Shown here: positions 52,822 to 61,762 of the stretch, piece by piece | Layout of the letters: each line of letters opens with the position of its first letter | How positions within the stretch are numbered: position 1 is the stretch's first letter | Assembly: GCF_022750635.1 (NCBI RefSeq) | Contig: NZ_JAJKBG010000003.1 | Coordinates: 372,001 to 436,000, forward strand | DNA: 64,000 bases | Origin: Brevundimonas pishanensis | GTDB taxonomy: Bacteria > Pseudomonadota > Alphaproteobacteria > Caulobacterales > Caulobacteraceae | Direction: 5' to 3' | Notes under the pieces: generated by a model | The model's input: only the letters and a program-made list of their open reading frames with translations | What the model was told of the DNA's origin: nothing | Databases searched by the model: none | Program-made: the position numbers and the translations under genes

Positions 52822-53619
52822 ATGGAAATCGCGAGCATATTGCTGGTAAACGTCGTCGTGGCGGCCTTGGGCTTCGCCATCGTCTGGGCCATCGGCACCA
52901 AGCTGAAAGACCCCACGATTGTGGACGCCTATTGGGGACTAGGCATGCCCGTTTTGGCGCTGTCCACCTTCCTGCAGGTCGAACAGCCGACGATGCGTAA
53001 CTGGTTGCTGCTGGGCATCAGCGCCATCTGGGGCGTACGCCTGTTCGGCTACATGATCCGTCGCTGGCAAACGCAGGGTCCGGACCGTCGCTATGAGCGT
53101 CTGTACGAAAAGGCTAAGGAGAAGAAGGGCTGGAGCTTCGGATTCTTCTGCGCGGTAAGCGTCTGCATTACCCAGATGCCGCTGCAGTTCCTCGTGTCGC
53201 TGCCGGTGCAACTGGGCCAGATCGATGCGGTTCCGGCCACCGTGGGCATCATCGGCTGGATCGGTGCGGCCATTGCTATCTTTGGCCTGATTTTCGAGTG
53301 CATCGCTGACTGGCAACTGAGCCAGTTCAAGAAGGACGCTTCGAACAAGGGCAAGGTCATGCAGTCGGGCCTGTGGCGCTATTCGCGTCACCCGAACTAC
53401 TTTGGCGAGGCTCTGGTCTGGTGGGGCCTGTATATGATCGCAGCCGAGAGCTTCACCGGCCTGTTCTCGATCTTTGGTCCGGCCTTCCTGACCTGGACCC
53501 TGATGAAGTGGTCGGGCGCGCCGACGATGGAATACCGCATGCGCAAGACCAAGCCGGAATACGCCGACTATATCGCGCGCACCTCGGGCTTCATCCCGAT
53601 GCCGCCCAAGAAGATCTGA
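52822..53619 (+). CDS. DUF1295 / steroid 5-alpha-reductase C-terminal-like membrane protein
   Basis: 265-aa integral membrane protein with about six spans. The family signature is clear in the C-terminal half: WRYSRHPNYFGEALVWWGLYMIA, GPAFLTWTLMKWSG and PEYADYIARTSGFIPMPPK, the same fold as steroid 5-alpha-reductases and isoprenylcysteine methyltransferases. It may reduce a C=C bond in a lipophilic substrate at the membrane using NADPH. Last gene of the group; AGGGGGAGAG precedes the ATG. Terminator follows. Confidence 0.88.
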   Translation: MEIASILLVNVVVAALGFAIVWAIGTKLKDPTIVDAYWGLGMPVLALSTFLQVEQPTMRNWLLLGISAIWGVRLFGYMIRRWQTQGPDRRYERLYEKAKEKKGWSFGFFCAVSVCITQMPLQFLVSLPVQLGQIDAVPATVGIIGWIGAAIAIFGLIFECIADWQLSQFKKDASNKGKVMQSGLWRYSRHPNYFGEALVWWGLYMIAAESFTGLFSIFGPAFLTWTLMKWSGAPTMEYRMRKTKPEYADYIARTSGFIPMPPKKI

Positions 53620-53642
53620 TCTTCGGGCCAAGCCAAAAAGAG

Positions 53643-53675
53643 AAGGGCGCGGGAGATAATCCCGCGCCCTTTTGT
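53643..53675. terminator. Terminator after the DUF1295 gene
   Basis: AAGGGCGCGGG / CCCGCGCCCTT perfect stem, 7-nt loop, TTTTG; A-rich on the other side, so possibly bidirectional. Confidence 0.88.
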
Positions 53676-53680
53676 TTGTC

Positions 53681-53902
53681 TCAGGCTAGGCGGCAGGACC
53701 TGATGGCTGGAAACAGCAGCGCGGCCACCGCCATCAGCAGCAGGCTCTGACAGGTAATGATGACGGCTGGCACTGTGCCTGTGCGAAGCCAGCCGAAACC
53801 AAAGACGCTGCGCGTCAGGATCTGTGCCTTCGAAGGGTTATCGGCCTTGCCAAGGACCCGACGGGTAGAAGGCAAAGAAGCCAGCAGGGGCTGCAACCAC
53901 AT
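53681..53902 (-). CDS. Doubtful small membrane protein
   Basis: 73-codon frame with one hydrophobic span (PAVIITCQSLLLMAVAALLFPAI). Its only good start, the ATG at 53902, lies 65 bp inside the end of the DapB-like gene. No ribosome site was confirmed. It ends at the terminator, which is the position of a real last gene, but I cannot exclude chance. Confidence 0.27.
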   Translation of the reverse strand: MWLQPLLASLPSTRRVLGKADNPSKAQILTRSVFGFGWLRTGTVPAVIITCQSLLLMAVAALLFPAIRSCRLA

Positions 53903-54878
53903 CGTGGATACCGCGTAGAGCGCCCGAAACGGTCGCGTCGGTCAAGGCGCGCGATTGCGGCTTGCTCGGATCACCCTCGTCAATGGCGAAGGTCATCGTC
54001 ATGTTCGGACGGCCCTCGATGTCCACGACCCAGTGGCCGTTGGTATCCTTGCCGTGCAGCTTGGGATCGGAGGTCCACAGTATCGACAGAGTAAAGCTGA
54101 CGTCCTGCGTGTAGCGGGCGGTCCAGCGCCATTCAGTGGCGGCGACGGTGCCTTGTTTGATCGTGCCTGCGCCGATTTCCATATCGTGCGGAGCCAGTGT
54201 CAGGGCGTGCTCTGGCGTGATGTCGATCAGATCGACATTCAGCGCTTTACCCGTGAAGTGCAGGATTTCGCTGAACAGGGCAGTGTACATTCCCGCCAAG
54301 GGACCTTTGGTGATGTCGTTGACCGCCGGATCGGCACCAAAGCCCATCAGGCCAAAGACGAACTCCTTGGAGACCATCTCTGAGGCATCGACGGTCTCGG
54401 AGACGGTGATGCTGTCCAACTCGGCGCTAAAGCCCGTCGCGGCCAAGACGATACGCTCGATAAAGCCGCCCGGATTCACACCCAAGCCCGCCAACGTGGC
54501 ATTGCCCTTTTCGCAGGCAGCCTTCAGCGGTGCCCAATAGTTCTCGTCATGGGCCATGGGATAGTGGAAGCCCGCCGTCGAGATGACGTTCTTGCCGCTT
54601 GCCAGCAGACGGATCACGTCGGCATTCATCTTGTCATAGGGCAGGGTGATGCGCGGTGTATGGATGACCAGATCGGCATCCAGCGCCAGAATTTCCTCGA
54701 TGTTATTGGTCGCCAGCACGCCTGTATCGGGGCGTTTGCACAACTGGCCTGCGTCGATGCCGTTCTTCTTGTCGGAATAGACATAGACACCCGCCAGTTC
54801 GAGATCCCGCGCGTCGATAATACGGCGCAGGGCGGTGCGCCCCATCGAACCGGTTGCCCATTGTACGACCTTGATCAC
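53838..54878 (-). CDS. DapB-like / 2,4-diaminopentanoate-dehydrogenase-like oxidoreductase
   Basis: 346-aa Rossmann protein, NAD(P) motif VVQWATGSMGRTALRRI at the N-terminus, then DADLVIHTPRI, a long second domain with GLGVNPGGFIERIV and ETVDASEMVSKEFVFGLMGFG. The layout matches the dihydrodipicolinate-reductase-related family found in many catabolic clusters with unknown substrates. It is divergent from the second acyl-CoA ligase, sharing a promoter region with the second-regulon motif. Confidence 0.85.
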   Translation of the reverse strand: MIKVVQWATGSMGRTALRRIIDARDLELAGVYVYSDKKNGIDAGQLCKRPDTGVLATNNIEEILALDADLVIHTPRITLPYDKMNADVIRLLASGKNVISTAGFHYPMAHDENYWAPLKAACEKGNATLAGLGVNPGGFIERIVLAATGFSAELDSITVSETVDASEMVSKEFVFGLMGFGADPAVNDITKGPLAGMYTALFSEILHFTGKALNVDLIDITPEHALTLAPHDMEIGAGTIKQGTVAATEWRWTARYTQDVSFTLSILWTSDPKLHGKDTNGHWVVDIEGRPNMTMTFAIDEGDPSKPQSRALTDATVSGALRGIHDVVAAPAGFFAFYPSGPWQGR

Positions 54879-54913
54879 TCACAACTCCCCAACTTGTGCA
54901 TTTTGGCCTTTCC

Positions 54914-54929
54914 AGACCTTAGTTAGTCT
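54914..54929. promoter_or_regulatory. Second-regulon motif site B (DapB-like / CoA-ligase promoter)
   Basis: AGAC-N8-GTCT; on the minus strand it reads GACTAACTAAGG, 10 of 12 like the thiolase promoter site. It lies 35-50 bp from both starts. Confidence 0.45.
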
Positions 54930-54964
54930 CTTTATGAAAGGAATACCAAAGGGAGGGAAGCGCG

Positions 54965-56665
54965 ATGATCGTGACAAGTGCCGAAAGGCTCGCAGATTTC
55001 CGCAAACGTGGCTGGTGGGGTGACCTGACGGTTGATGACCTGCTTCAACGCAACCGCAAGGAAGTGGCAGACCGGACGGCTCTGGTCGATCCGTCGCACC
55101 GTGCGGGGTTGGATGGCGTAGAGCCGCGTCGGCTGACGTGGGCGCAGGTCGGCGAGGAGGTCGACCGTGTCGCCTCCGCATTGCTGGGCCAAGGCCTGAA
55201 GAAGGGCGATGTCCTCAGCTACCAGCTGCCCAATGTGGTCGATACCGTCATTCTGGCGCTGGCTTGCTCGCGCATTGGCCTGATTATCAGCCCCGTGCCG
55301 ACCATGTATCGCGAGCACGAGTTCGCGTGGGTTCAGCAAAAGGTGAAGCCGCGTGCCATAGTCACTGTGCGCGAGCTGGCGGGCTTCAACCATGCAGCCA
55401 TGATGAGCGCGCTCGCCGCAGGCCATGACACCAAGGTATTGGTTCTGGGTCAGGCAGAGGGCGATCAGGTTGATTTCCGCGCTGCTGTCGAAGCGGCCGA
55501 TCCGGAAACTGCTGTGGCTGCTGCGATGGCAGATCCGATCCAGCCGGAAGAGGTCTTCACCATCTTCTGGACCTCGGGCACCGAGAGCCGTCCCAAGGGC
55601 GTGCCGCGCGATCACAATCTCTGGATCGTCAACGCGCGCATGGTCACCGAGGCCGCTGAAATCAGCGAAGGCGAGGTTCTGCTGAACCCGTTCCCGCTGG
55701 TAAACATCGGCTCGTTCGGGATGGTCATGCCGTGGCTGTGGCAGAAGGGGACGCTGGTCCTGCACCACCCGTTCGATCTGGGCATCTATCTGAAGCAGAT
55801 CGAGCAGGAGAAGGTGAACTACACCATCGCCGCTCCGGCCATTCTGAACGCCATACTGAAGACCCCCGCCATGGTCGAAAACATCGACCTGTCCAGCCTT
55901 CGCGCCATTGGCTCGGGCTCTGCACCGCTGGCTCCGTGGATGATCGAGGGCTGGGCGCAGAAGTGGGGCATCGAGGTGTGCAACATCTTCGGCTCGAACG
56001 AAGGCGCTTCGCTGTTCAGCGGGCCGATGCATGTGAAGGACCACACCGAGCGTGCCCGCTACTTCCCGCGCATGGGCGCAGAGGGCATTGAATGGTCGGG
56101 CGATACGGCCTCGATGATCAAGACGAGGCTGGTCGATCCAGCCACCGAAGAAGTCATCACAGAACCGGGCATTCCCGGGGAACTGCGCTTCTGGGGCGCG
56201 GCGACCTTCGAGGGCTATTTCGAAGCGCCGGAACTGACCGCCAGTGCCTTTGATGCCGAGGGCTATTACCGCACGGGCGATCTGTTCGAGATCGCGGGCG
56301 AGGGGCATTTGTCGCGCTATTACCGCTTTGTTGGCCGGTGCAAGGACATCATCGTGCGCGGTGGTGTGAACATCTCTCCGGCCGAACTGGACGATGTGCT
56401 GTCTGGCCACCCCGATCTGAAGGAAGCGGCGGTCTGCGGCATTCCTGACGAGGTTCTGGGCGAGAAGGTTTGCGCGGCGTTGGTGCCGACAGGCGATACG
56501 GTGCCGGACGTCAAGGCTCTGGCCGAATGGCTGAAGGCGCAGGGGCTGGCGACGTTTAAACTGCCGCAGGCGGTGGTGAAGGTCGAAGCCCTGCCGCGCA
56601 ATTCGATGAACAAAGTCGTCCGCACCGAACTTCGCGAGCAGGTCCTAGGCCTTCTGAAAGCCTGA
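54965..56665 (+). CDS. AMP-dependent acyl-CoA ligase 2 (cyclohexanecarboxylate-CoA ligase-like)
   Basis: 566-aa ANL enzyme. The P-loop is unusual: FWTSGTESRPKGVPRDHN, with Glu-Ser-Arg in place of the usual Thr-Gly-x, as in AliK-type cyclohexanecarboxylate-CoA ligases. Adenylate motifs FGSNEGASLFSG and YYRTGDL, hinge FVGRCKDIIVRGGVNISP, and catalytic Lys550 in NSMNKVVRTEL are intact. A strong GGGAGGGAAG ribosome site precedes the start. It probably activates a ring-bearing acid different from that of the feruloyl-like ligase. Confidence 0.9.
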   Translation: MIVTSAERLADFRKRGWWGDLTVDDLLQRNRKEVADRTALVDPSHRAGLDGVEPRRLTWAQVGEEVDRVASALLGQGLKKGDVLSYQLPNVVDTVILALACSRIGLIISPVPTMYREHEFAWVQQKVKPRAIVTVRELAGFNHAAMMSALAAGHDTKVLVLGQAEGDQVDFRAAVEAADPETAVAAAMADPIQPEEVFTIFWTSGTESRPKGVPRDHNLWIVNARMVTEAAEISEGEVLLNPFPLVNIGSFGMVMPWLWQKGTLVLHHPFDLGIYLKQIEQEKVNYTIAAPAILNAILKTPAMVENIDLSSLRAIGSGSAPLAPWMIEGWAQKWGIEVCNIFGSNEGASLFSGPMHVKDHTERARYFPRMGAEGIEWSGDTASMIKTRLVDPATEEVITEPGIPGELRFWGAATFEGYFEAPELTASAFDAEGYYRTGDLFEIAGEGHLSRYYRFVGRCKDIIVRGGVNISPAELDDVLSGHPDLKEAAVCGIPDEVLGEKVCAALVPTGDTVPDVKALAEWLKAQGLATFKLPQAVVKVEALPRNSMNKVVRTELREQVLGLLKA

Positions 56666-56679
56666 GGCCAAATATCGAA

Positions 56680-56713
56680 AGGGGCGGCATCCCCTCAGAA
56701 GCCGCCCCTTTCT
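56680..56713. terminator. Terminator between the CoA ligase and the carotenoid-oxygenase gene
   Basis: GGGGCGGC / GCCGCCCC with a 12-nt loop and TTTCT; it serves the convergent genes. Confidence 0.75.
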
Positions 56714-56734
56714 CTCCCCGAACTGGTGACCAGA

Positions 56735-58213
56735 TTACGCGGCCACCACTCCGTTCCGTATGTAGGCCCGATCAGCCCAGCAGGCGTGTGTGCCGCTGGA
56801 GATTTTGTGTGGCAGCGCAATGCGGCACACAGGGCCTTCTTCAAACTTCTTGCAGTCGATGAGGACGCATTCGGACGTGCCGGCGTTCTCGTCGATGATG
56901 AAGCTGATCAGATAGCCATCGTCTTCGTCCTTGGCGTTGATGCGGGGGACGAACGGGCTTTCGCTGGCGAAACGGCCTTCCGGAAGCGTAACCGACCAGC
57001 TCTCGCCGGTTTCGAGATCGTGCTTCACAAAGCCGTTGAACAGGAACCAGCCCGGCTTGGTCGTGGTCGAGTAGCAATAGCGGTTCTTGCGGCCGGCATA
57101 GCGATTGTTGATGACGCCGAACTCCAGCACGCGGTCATCCAGATGACCCTCGGTGGTTTCGCCCGTCTTCATGTTGAAGCGCCAGCGGTGCAGTTTGGAC
57201 TTGAAGCTGTGCTCGTCCAAATAGGCCATCATGCGGTCCATGCCCTTGGGATGACCCTCGAGCGGTTCCGGCATCGGCACTTCCTGGAAGTAGCCGTCCA
57301 TGATGATCTCGTCGCCTTCCTCATACGCATTGAGGAAGTGCAGCACATAGGTCGGGTCCGCTTCGAACCAACGGATGTCTGCCTCGGTGCCATAACGCGG
57401 CAGGATGGCAAAGCGCGACGGCAGGTCGTGCATGCGCGCAGCGTGATAACCCTTCTCCAGCAAGCCCTCGTCCCAGAACAACGGGAAGTCGTTCAGGATC
57501 GAATAGTTGGTGGTGAAGATCATGTCGTGCGGCAGGCGCGGCCCCGGCAAGGGAACAGGGGTGTAGTGGACCTGTTTGCCGTCCTTATCGATGACGCCGT
57601 AGTGCATGTAAGGCGCGTGCTTCGAATAGTTGAAGAACAGCATCTCGCCGGTGGCTTCATCGGTCTTCGGGTGTGCCGAAACGCCATCCAGCGGAACCCA
57701 GGGAGCAACGCCCAGTTGCTCCATCGTTTCGGGGTCCAGCATGTAGGCTTCGCCGCACTGGTAGAAGGTCGAGATGGCCTTGCCGTTGTGGATCACCACG
57801 TCGGTCGAGGATGAATCCTTGAGGCTTTCGTGGGCACCGAAACCGGGGCGTTTCGACGTGCCCGGGCCGTCTTGAATGCCGCCCCAGAGCGAGCCTTCGG
57901 CGATCTGTTCAGCCACGAAGCCGCGCGTGCGGACGAAGCGGTTGCGATAGTCTGCCTTGCCGTTCTTGATATCGATCTGGTGCAGCATGCCGTCACCGTC
58001 GAACGGGTGATAGCGGCCCAGCGGCTGATGCAGCGGGTTCTCGGTGTTACGCAGATAAACCCCGTCGATATCCGACGGGATGACGCCTTCGATCACATCC
58101 AGATCAAGAGCGGTGACTTCCTCCCACTGCGGGGTCCATGCACCCGTCATATAGGGGTGGTTGGTCGGCTGCAGGGTTGTTTTTACAGGCTTAAGACGTT
58201 CGAGTTTCATCAT
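56735..58213 (-). CDS. Carotenoid-cleavage-oxygenase family dioxygenase (lignostilbene-dioxygenase-like)
   Basis: 492-aa non-haem iron dioxygenase. The four iron-binding histidines are all visible: His181 (SAHPKTD), His229 (LPHDMIF), His292 (VLHFLNA) and His476 (SSGTHACWA), in a seven-bladed-propeller framework (RYHPFDGDGMLH, FNYSKHAPYMHYGV). The family splits a C=C bond with O2 into two carbonyls. Bacterial members act on lignostilbenes, resveratrol-type stilbenoids or apocarotenoids. Nearby CoA ligases and aldehyde-oxidising enzymes make a stilbenoid, phenylpropene or terpenoid double bond plausible. No signal peptide. Downstream of, and same strand as, the HxlR gene. Confidence 0.92.
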   Translation of the reverse strand: MMKLERLKPVKTTLQPTNHPYMTGAWTPQWEEVTALDLDVIEGVIPSDIDGVYLRNTENPLHQPLGRYHPFDGDGMLHQIDIKNGKADYRNRFVRTRGFVAEQIAEGSLWGGIQDGPGTSKRPGFGAHESLKDSSSTDVVIHNGKAISTFYQCGEAYMLDPETMEQLGVAPWVPLDGVSAHPKTDEATGEMLFFNYSKHAPYMHYGVIDKDGKQVHYTPVPLPGPRLPHDMIFTTNYSILNDFPLFWDEGLLEKGYHAARMHDLPSRFAILPRYGTEADIRWFEADPTYVLHFLNAYEEGDEIIMDGYFQEVPMPEPLEGHPKGMDRMMAYLDEHSFKSKLHRWRFNMKTGETTEGHLDDRVLEFGVINNRYAGRKNRYCYSTTTKPGWFLFNGFVKHDLETGESWSVTLPEGRFASESPFVPRINAKDEDDGYLISFIIDENAGTSECVLIDCKKFEEGPVCRIALPHKISSGTHACWADRAYIRNGVVAA

Positions 58214-58284
58214 TGCCCCATTTGCTTATGGGACAGGCGTAACATCGTGCGTCTTGTTAAGCAAGCGACGTATCGCCGATGCTG

Positions 58285-59241
58285 TCAAAGTCCTTGCAGG
58301 CTTTCGCGGGTCAGCTCTTCGCCGCAGTGGGAACAGGTCAGCAGAGGGGTGACGATGTTGCCGCACGGCAGGTGCCTGATGAGTTCGGGCGGGCCTTCGG
58401 GGCCGGACATCCAACGCGCGCCCCAGCGCACCAGTTCAAGCACCAGCGGGAACAGATCCAGCCCCTTCGGTGTGAGGCGATACTCGTACCGGTTGGGGCT
58501 CTCCTGATAGAGTTTCTGCTCGAGGATGCCCAAGGCGACCAGGCGGGCCAGACGCTCCGACAGGATGTTGGTGGCCACGCCTAACTGCTGCTGGAAATCG
58601 TTGAAGCGTTTGTGGCCATAAAAGGCCGAGGCGATGACGTGGGTAATCCAGCGGTCGCCCAGCACCTCGACCGAGCGTTCGAGCATGGCGGCGGTGCCTT
58701 GCGATCCTTCGACGATTGAACGTCGTTGGGCGCGGGCCTTGGCGGCGGGCTCCTTACCGGCACCGGGGCCGGGTTCGCCCTTGGTCTCGCGCGCGATCAG
58801 TTCCTTGCGGCAGTGGTTGCAGCGGCATTCAGGGATGAAGTCGTGACCACAGGAATGCTTGATATTGTGGGCGCGGACCTTGGGATCGTAGTACCAGCGC
58901 TTCTCCCAACGGATGATCATCATACTGGGACCGAACAGGTCGCGCCCCATTTCCGTGAGCAGATACTCGTCGCGGGGAGGGCGCTCGCAGTAGCGGCTGC
59001 GTACCAGAACCCCTGCGCTCTCCAGACGGCGCAGACGGTCGGTCAGCAGGCTGCGGGCGATACCGATACGCGACTGGAAGTCCTCGAAACGGGTGGTGCC
59101 GACAAACGCCTGACTGCTGATCATCAAGGTCCAGCGATCGCCCATCAGATTTAGAGCCCGAGATGCGGAGCTGGCGTCAATAAGGCGGTGGGTGTCCGCC
59201 GCTTCGTTTGAAGTCTTGGCGGTCGAATCTGCAGAGGTCAT
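58285..59241 (-). CDS. Tandem HxlR-type transcriptional regulator
   Basis: 318 aa from the ATG at 59241 (AAGGA upstream). Two HxlR winged-helix domains in one chain: SRALNLMGDRWTLMISSQAFVGTTRFEDFQSRIGIARSLLTDRLRRLE... (about residues 25-110) and LERSVEVLGDRWITHVIASAFYGHKRFNDFQQQLGVATNILSERLARL... (about 190-270). Each is followed by a Cys-rich stretch (CGHDFIPECRCNHC; CGNIVTPLLTCSHC) that could bind zinc. HxlR proteins normally dimerise; here the dimer is built into one polypeptide. Likely controls the second half of the island. Confidence 0.87.
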   Translation of the reverse strand: MTSADSTAKTSNEAADTHRLIDASSASRALNLMGDRWTLMISSQAFVGTTRFEDFQSRIGIARSLLTDRLRRLESAGVLVRSRYCERPPRDEYLLTEMGRDLFGPSMMIIRWEKRWYYDPKVRAHNIKHSCGHDFIPECRCNHCRKELIARETKGEPGPGAGKEPAAKARAQRRSIVEGSQGTAAMLERSVEVLGDRWITHVIASAFYGHKRFNDFQQQLGVATNILSERLARLVALGILEQKLYQESPNRYEYRLTPKGLDLFPLVLELVRWGARWMSGPEGPPELIRHLPCGNIVTPLLTCSHCGEELTRESLQGL

Positions 59242-59299
59242 GGAGTCCTTCAGGCTGTGGCCCAGTCCGAACCTCATAGGCAGAGGCGGCGAAGTCAAG

Positions 59300-59329
59300 A
59301 AAAGGGGCGGGCCGTCGCCGACCCGCCCC
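59300..59329 (-). terminator. Terminator after the second TonB receptor gene
   Basis: On the minus strand GGGGCGGGTC / GGCCCGCCCC (one T-G pair), 6-nt loop, then TTTT. Confidence 0.82.
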
Positions 59330-59358
59330 AAAGTTTTATGGGTTGGTTTCAGGGAGTA

Positions 59359-61581
59359 TTAGTAGCGGACACCCAGTCGCACGCCGAAGGTGCGCGGAGC
59401 ACCGAACAGCGAAACCTCGTCACCCGCGAACGGGATCACACTGATGCGATACAGTTCGTCGGTGATGTTGCGGCCCCACAGGGTCAGGCTCCAGCGACCA
59501 TCCGGCGAAGCTACACCGATACGACCGTTAAGCTGGCCATAGGCATCTTCGCTGTTGGTGTTTTCCGGACCCCAGAACATCTGGTCCTGATAGCTGTAGT
59601 TCGCAGAGGCGATGAAGCTCAGCTTGTCGTTGATCGGGTAATCGACGTCTGCACCGAGGGTGTACTGGAACTCCGGCGTGCGCTGGATGCGGTGACCATC
59701 ATAGCTGATGCCGCGCAGCGGGTCGGTGTATTCCTGATATTCGGCATCGATGAACGAACCCGAAGCCGACAGCGTCAGCCAAGGCGTAACGCGGCCCTTC
59801 ACCTCAAACTCGGCACCTTGGATCAGGGCGTCTGCAGCGTTGGCGACGATCAGGGTCATCGACACGTCGTCCAGCAGTTCGACCTGCAGGTCTTCGAAGT
59901 CGGTGCGGAACAGGGCGAGGTTGGTACGCAGGCGACCGTTCAGCCAGTCCGCCTTGACGCCCAGTTCCCAGCTGGTTGCCGTTTCGGGGTCATAAGCCTT
60001 GCGGGCCGCGGTGGCATCCGGTGCAGCGCCTTGCCAGCCACCGCCCTTATAACCGGTCGAATAGGCACCATAGACGAGGATATCGTCATTCGGCTTCCAC
60101 TCCAGCGCCACACGCGGGGTGAACTCGGACCAGTCTTGCGACGGGGTGATGTGGTACTCTTCCAGCAGCGGCGCGGGCGAATACAGGTCGCCCGGAAGGC
60201 CGAGGCTGAGGATTTCGGCGCGGCTATCCAGCGACTTTTCGTCGGTGGTGTAACGGCCGCCGACGGCCAGCGTCAGGCTCTGCGTCAGGTCGTACTCGAA
60301 CTCGCCGAAGACGCCATAGCTGTTGGTTTCCGAGCTTGCGATGTACTGGTTGTCGCCATCCAGCGTATCGCGGGTAGAGCCCGGGCCGCCCGGCAGGAAC
60401 GACTTGGCCGTGTTGCGCGACTGACGGGCCACTTCCTCACGCAGATAATAGACGCCCGTCGACCAGCGCAGGCGCTTGTCCGGATCCGACTGCAGGCGAA
60501 GTTCCTGCGTCAGGCCCTTGTAGTCTTCGTACTGGGTCAGGGTGGAGTCAGTGATCGACGGCGGCGAGCCTGCGCCTGCCTGGGTCCAGCGGATGTTGCC
60601 TTCGCCGTTACGCAGACCGGCCAGATAGATCAGGCTCATGGAGCCGATATCCCACTCGAAGCGGGCGGTCAGGCCGGAGGTCTCGCGGTTCGCATACTGC
60701 TCATACGGCGAGAAGTTGGTGCGCGGGTCCTGCGACGGCAGGTTCGGGGTGATGAAGCCGAAGCCCGGAGCGTTCGGATCATCAACTGCGTGACGGGCCG
60801 AGCCGCCGGAATCGGTCTTGCTGGCGTCTGCGGTCAGGGTCAGACGCATGGTGTCGCTGATGTCCCAGGCCAGTGTGCCGCGGACAGCGGTGGACTCGAC
60901 GTCCTCCAACTCTTCGTTGCGCAGGGGGTTGTGGGCATAGCCGTCATGCTGTTCGCGGGTTACCGCGACGCGGGCCGAGACTTTCTCGCTGATCGGACCG
61001 GAGACGAAGCCCTCGGCCAGAATGCTGGAATAGTTGCCGATGGCGACCGAACCGCCAGCGTCGAACTCTTGCGTCGGCTTGGCGGTGATCATGTTGATCG
61101 CGCCGCCGACGACGTTCTTGCCGAAGATGGTGCCTTGCGGGCCGCGCAGGACTTCGATGCGCTCCAGATCGAAGATCGGCGGAGTCGCAGCACCGCGGCG
61201 GCCGATATAGATCTCGTCGAGGAAGGTGCCGATCGACGGGTCAGCGGTCGCGCTGTTCAGGCGAACTGAGCCGACGCCGCGGATAAACATCTCGGATTCC
61301 AGCGCGTTCTGGCTCTGGAAAGTGAAGCTGGGCACCTGAGCCGCGACTTGCGAAACGTCGGTGATCAGTTGGTTGCGCAGTTCTTCTGCGCCCATGGCGG
61401 TGACGGCCAGCGGCACGTCCTGCATGGCTTCGGCCTTGCGGCGTGCCGTCACGGTGATCTCACCGATCGAGTACGACTGCTCGGTCGACGCTTCTTGCGC
61501 CGAGGCCATTGCGGGCAGGCCCGCAGCGATGGCGATGGTGGCTACGCCGAGGCGCAGCCGCATGGAAAGCGGCTTGGTCAT
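59359..61581 (-). CDS. TonB-dependent outer-membrane receptor 2
   Basis: 740 aa from the ATG at 61581 (GGGAGGG upstream). Signal peptide ending ASAQ at about residue 29. TonB-box-like region GEITVTARRKAEAMQDVPLAV, plug domain (FIRGVGSVRLNSATADPSIGTFLDEIYIG, LRGPQGTIFGKNVVGGAINMIT) and barrel to the terminal LGVRY. It belongs to the large receptor group used by oligotrophic alphaproteobacteria for organic substrates. Opposed to the epoxide-hydrolase-like and MFS genes, suggesting that outer- and inner-membrane uptake are regulated together. Confidence 0.93.
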   Translation of the reverse strand: MTKPLSMRLRLGVATIAIAAGLPAMASAQEASTEQSYSIGEITVTARRKAEAMQDVPLAVTAMGAEELRNQLITDVSQVAAQVPSFTFQSQNALESEMFIRGVGSVRLNSATADPSIGTFLDEIYIGRRGAATPPIFDLERIEVLRGPQGTIFGKNVVGGAINMITAKPTQEFDAGGSVAIGNYSSILAEGFVSGPISEKVSARVAVTREQHDGYAHNPLRNEELEDVESTAVRGTLAWDISDTMRLTLTADASKTDSGGSARHAVDDPNAPGFGFITPNLPSQDPRTNFSPYEQYANRETSGLTARFEWDIGSMSLIYLAGLRNGEGNIRWTQAGAGSPPSITDSTLTQYEDYKGLTQELRLQSDPDKRLRWSTGVYYLREEVARQSRNTAKSFLPGGPGSTRDTLDGDNQYIASSETNSYGVFGEFEYDLTQSLTLAVGGRYTTDEKSLDSRAEILSLGLPGDLYSPAPLLEEYHITPSQDWSEFTPRVALEWKPNDDILVYGAYSTGYKGGGWQGAAPDATAARKAYDPETATSWELGVKADWLNGRLRTNLALFRTDFEDLQVELLDDVSMTLIVANAADALIQGAEFEVKGRVTPWLTLSASGSFIDAEYQEYTDPLRGISYDGHRIQRTPEFQYTLGADVDYPINDKLSFIASANYSYQDQMFWGPENTNSEDAYGQLNGRIGVASPDGRWSLTLWGRNITDELYRISVIPFAGDEVSLFGAPRTFGVRLGVRY

Positions 61582-61667
61582 TGTTGTTCCCTCCCGAAGC
61601 CAACTGGTGTTGGTCTTTTTATGCAAGCTATATGGAAGAAGGGTCTTGTCAATCGACTTGTATGCAG

Positions 61668-61700
61668 TTGAAATCATGAAAGCGAGATTTCGGATTTCAA
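61668..61700. promoter_or_regulatory. Inverted repeat in the TonB receptor 2 promoter region
   Basis: Perfect arms TTGAAATC (61668-61675) and GATTTCAA (61693-61700) separated by 17 nt, between the divergent receptor and epoxide-hydrolase-like genes. Confidence 0.4.
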
Positions 61701-61762
61701 ACTGAGCCTGATTGCATCGCTTTCATAACTAGATGAATGATTTAAGGGGAGGAATACCACCT

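Noticed and set aside
59257..61269. Long plus-strand open frame (670 codons) opposite TonB receptor 2
   Set aside because: Antisense shadow; composition is unnatural and the receptor on the other strand has signal peptide, plug and barrel motifs.
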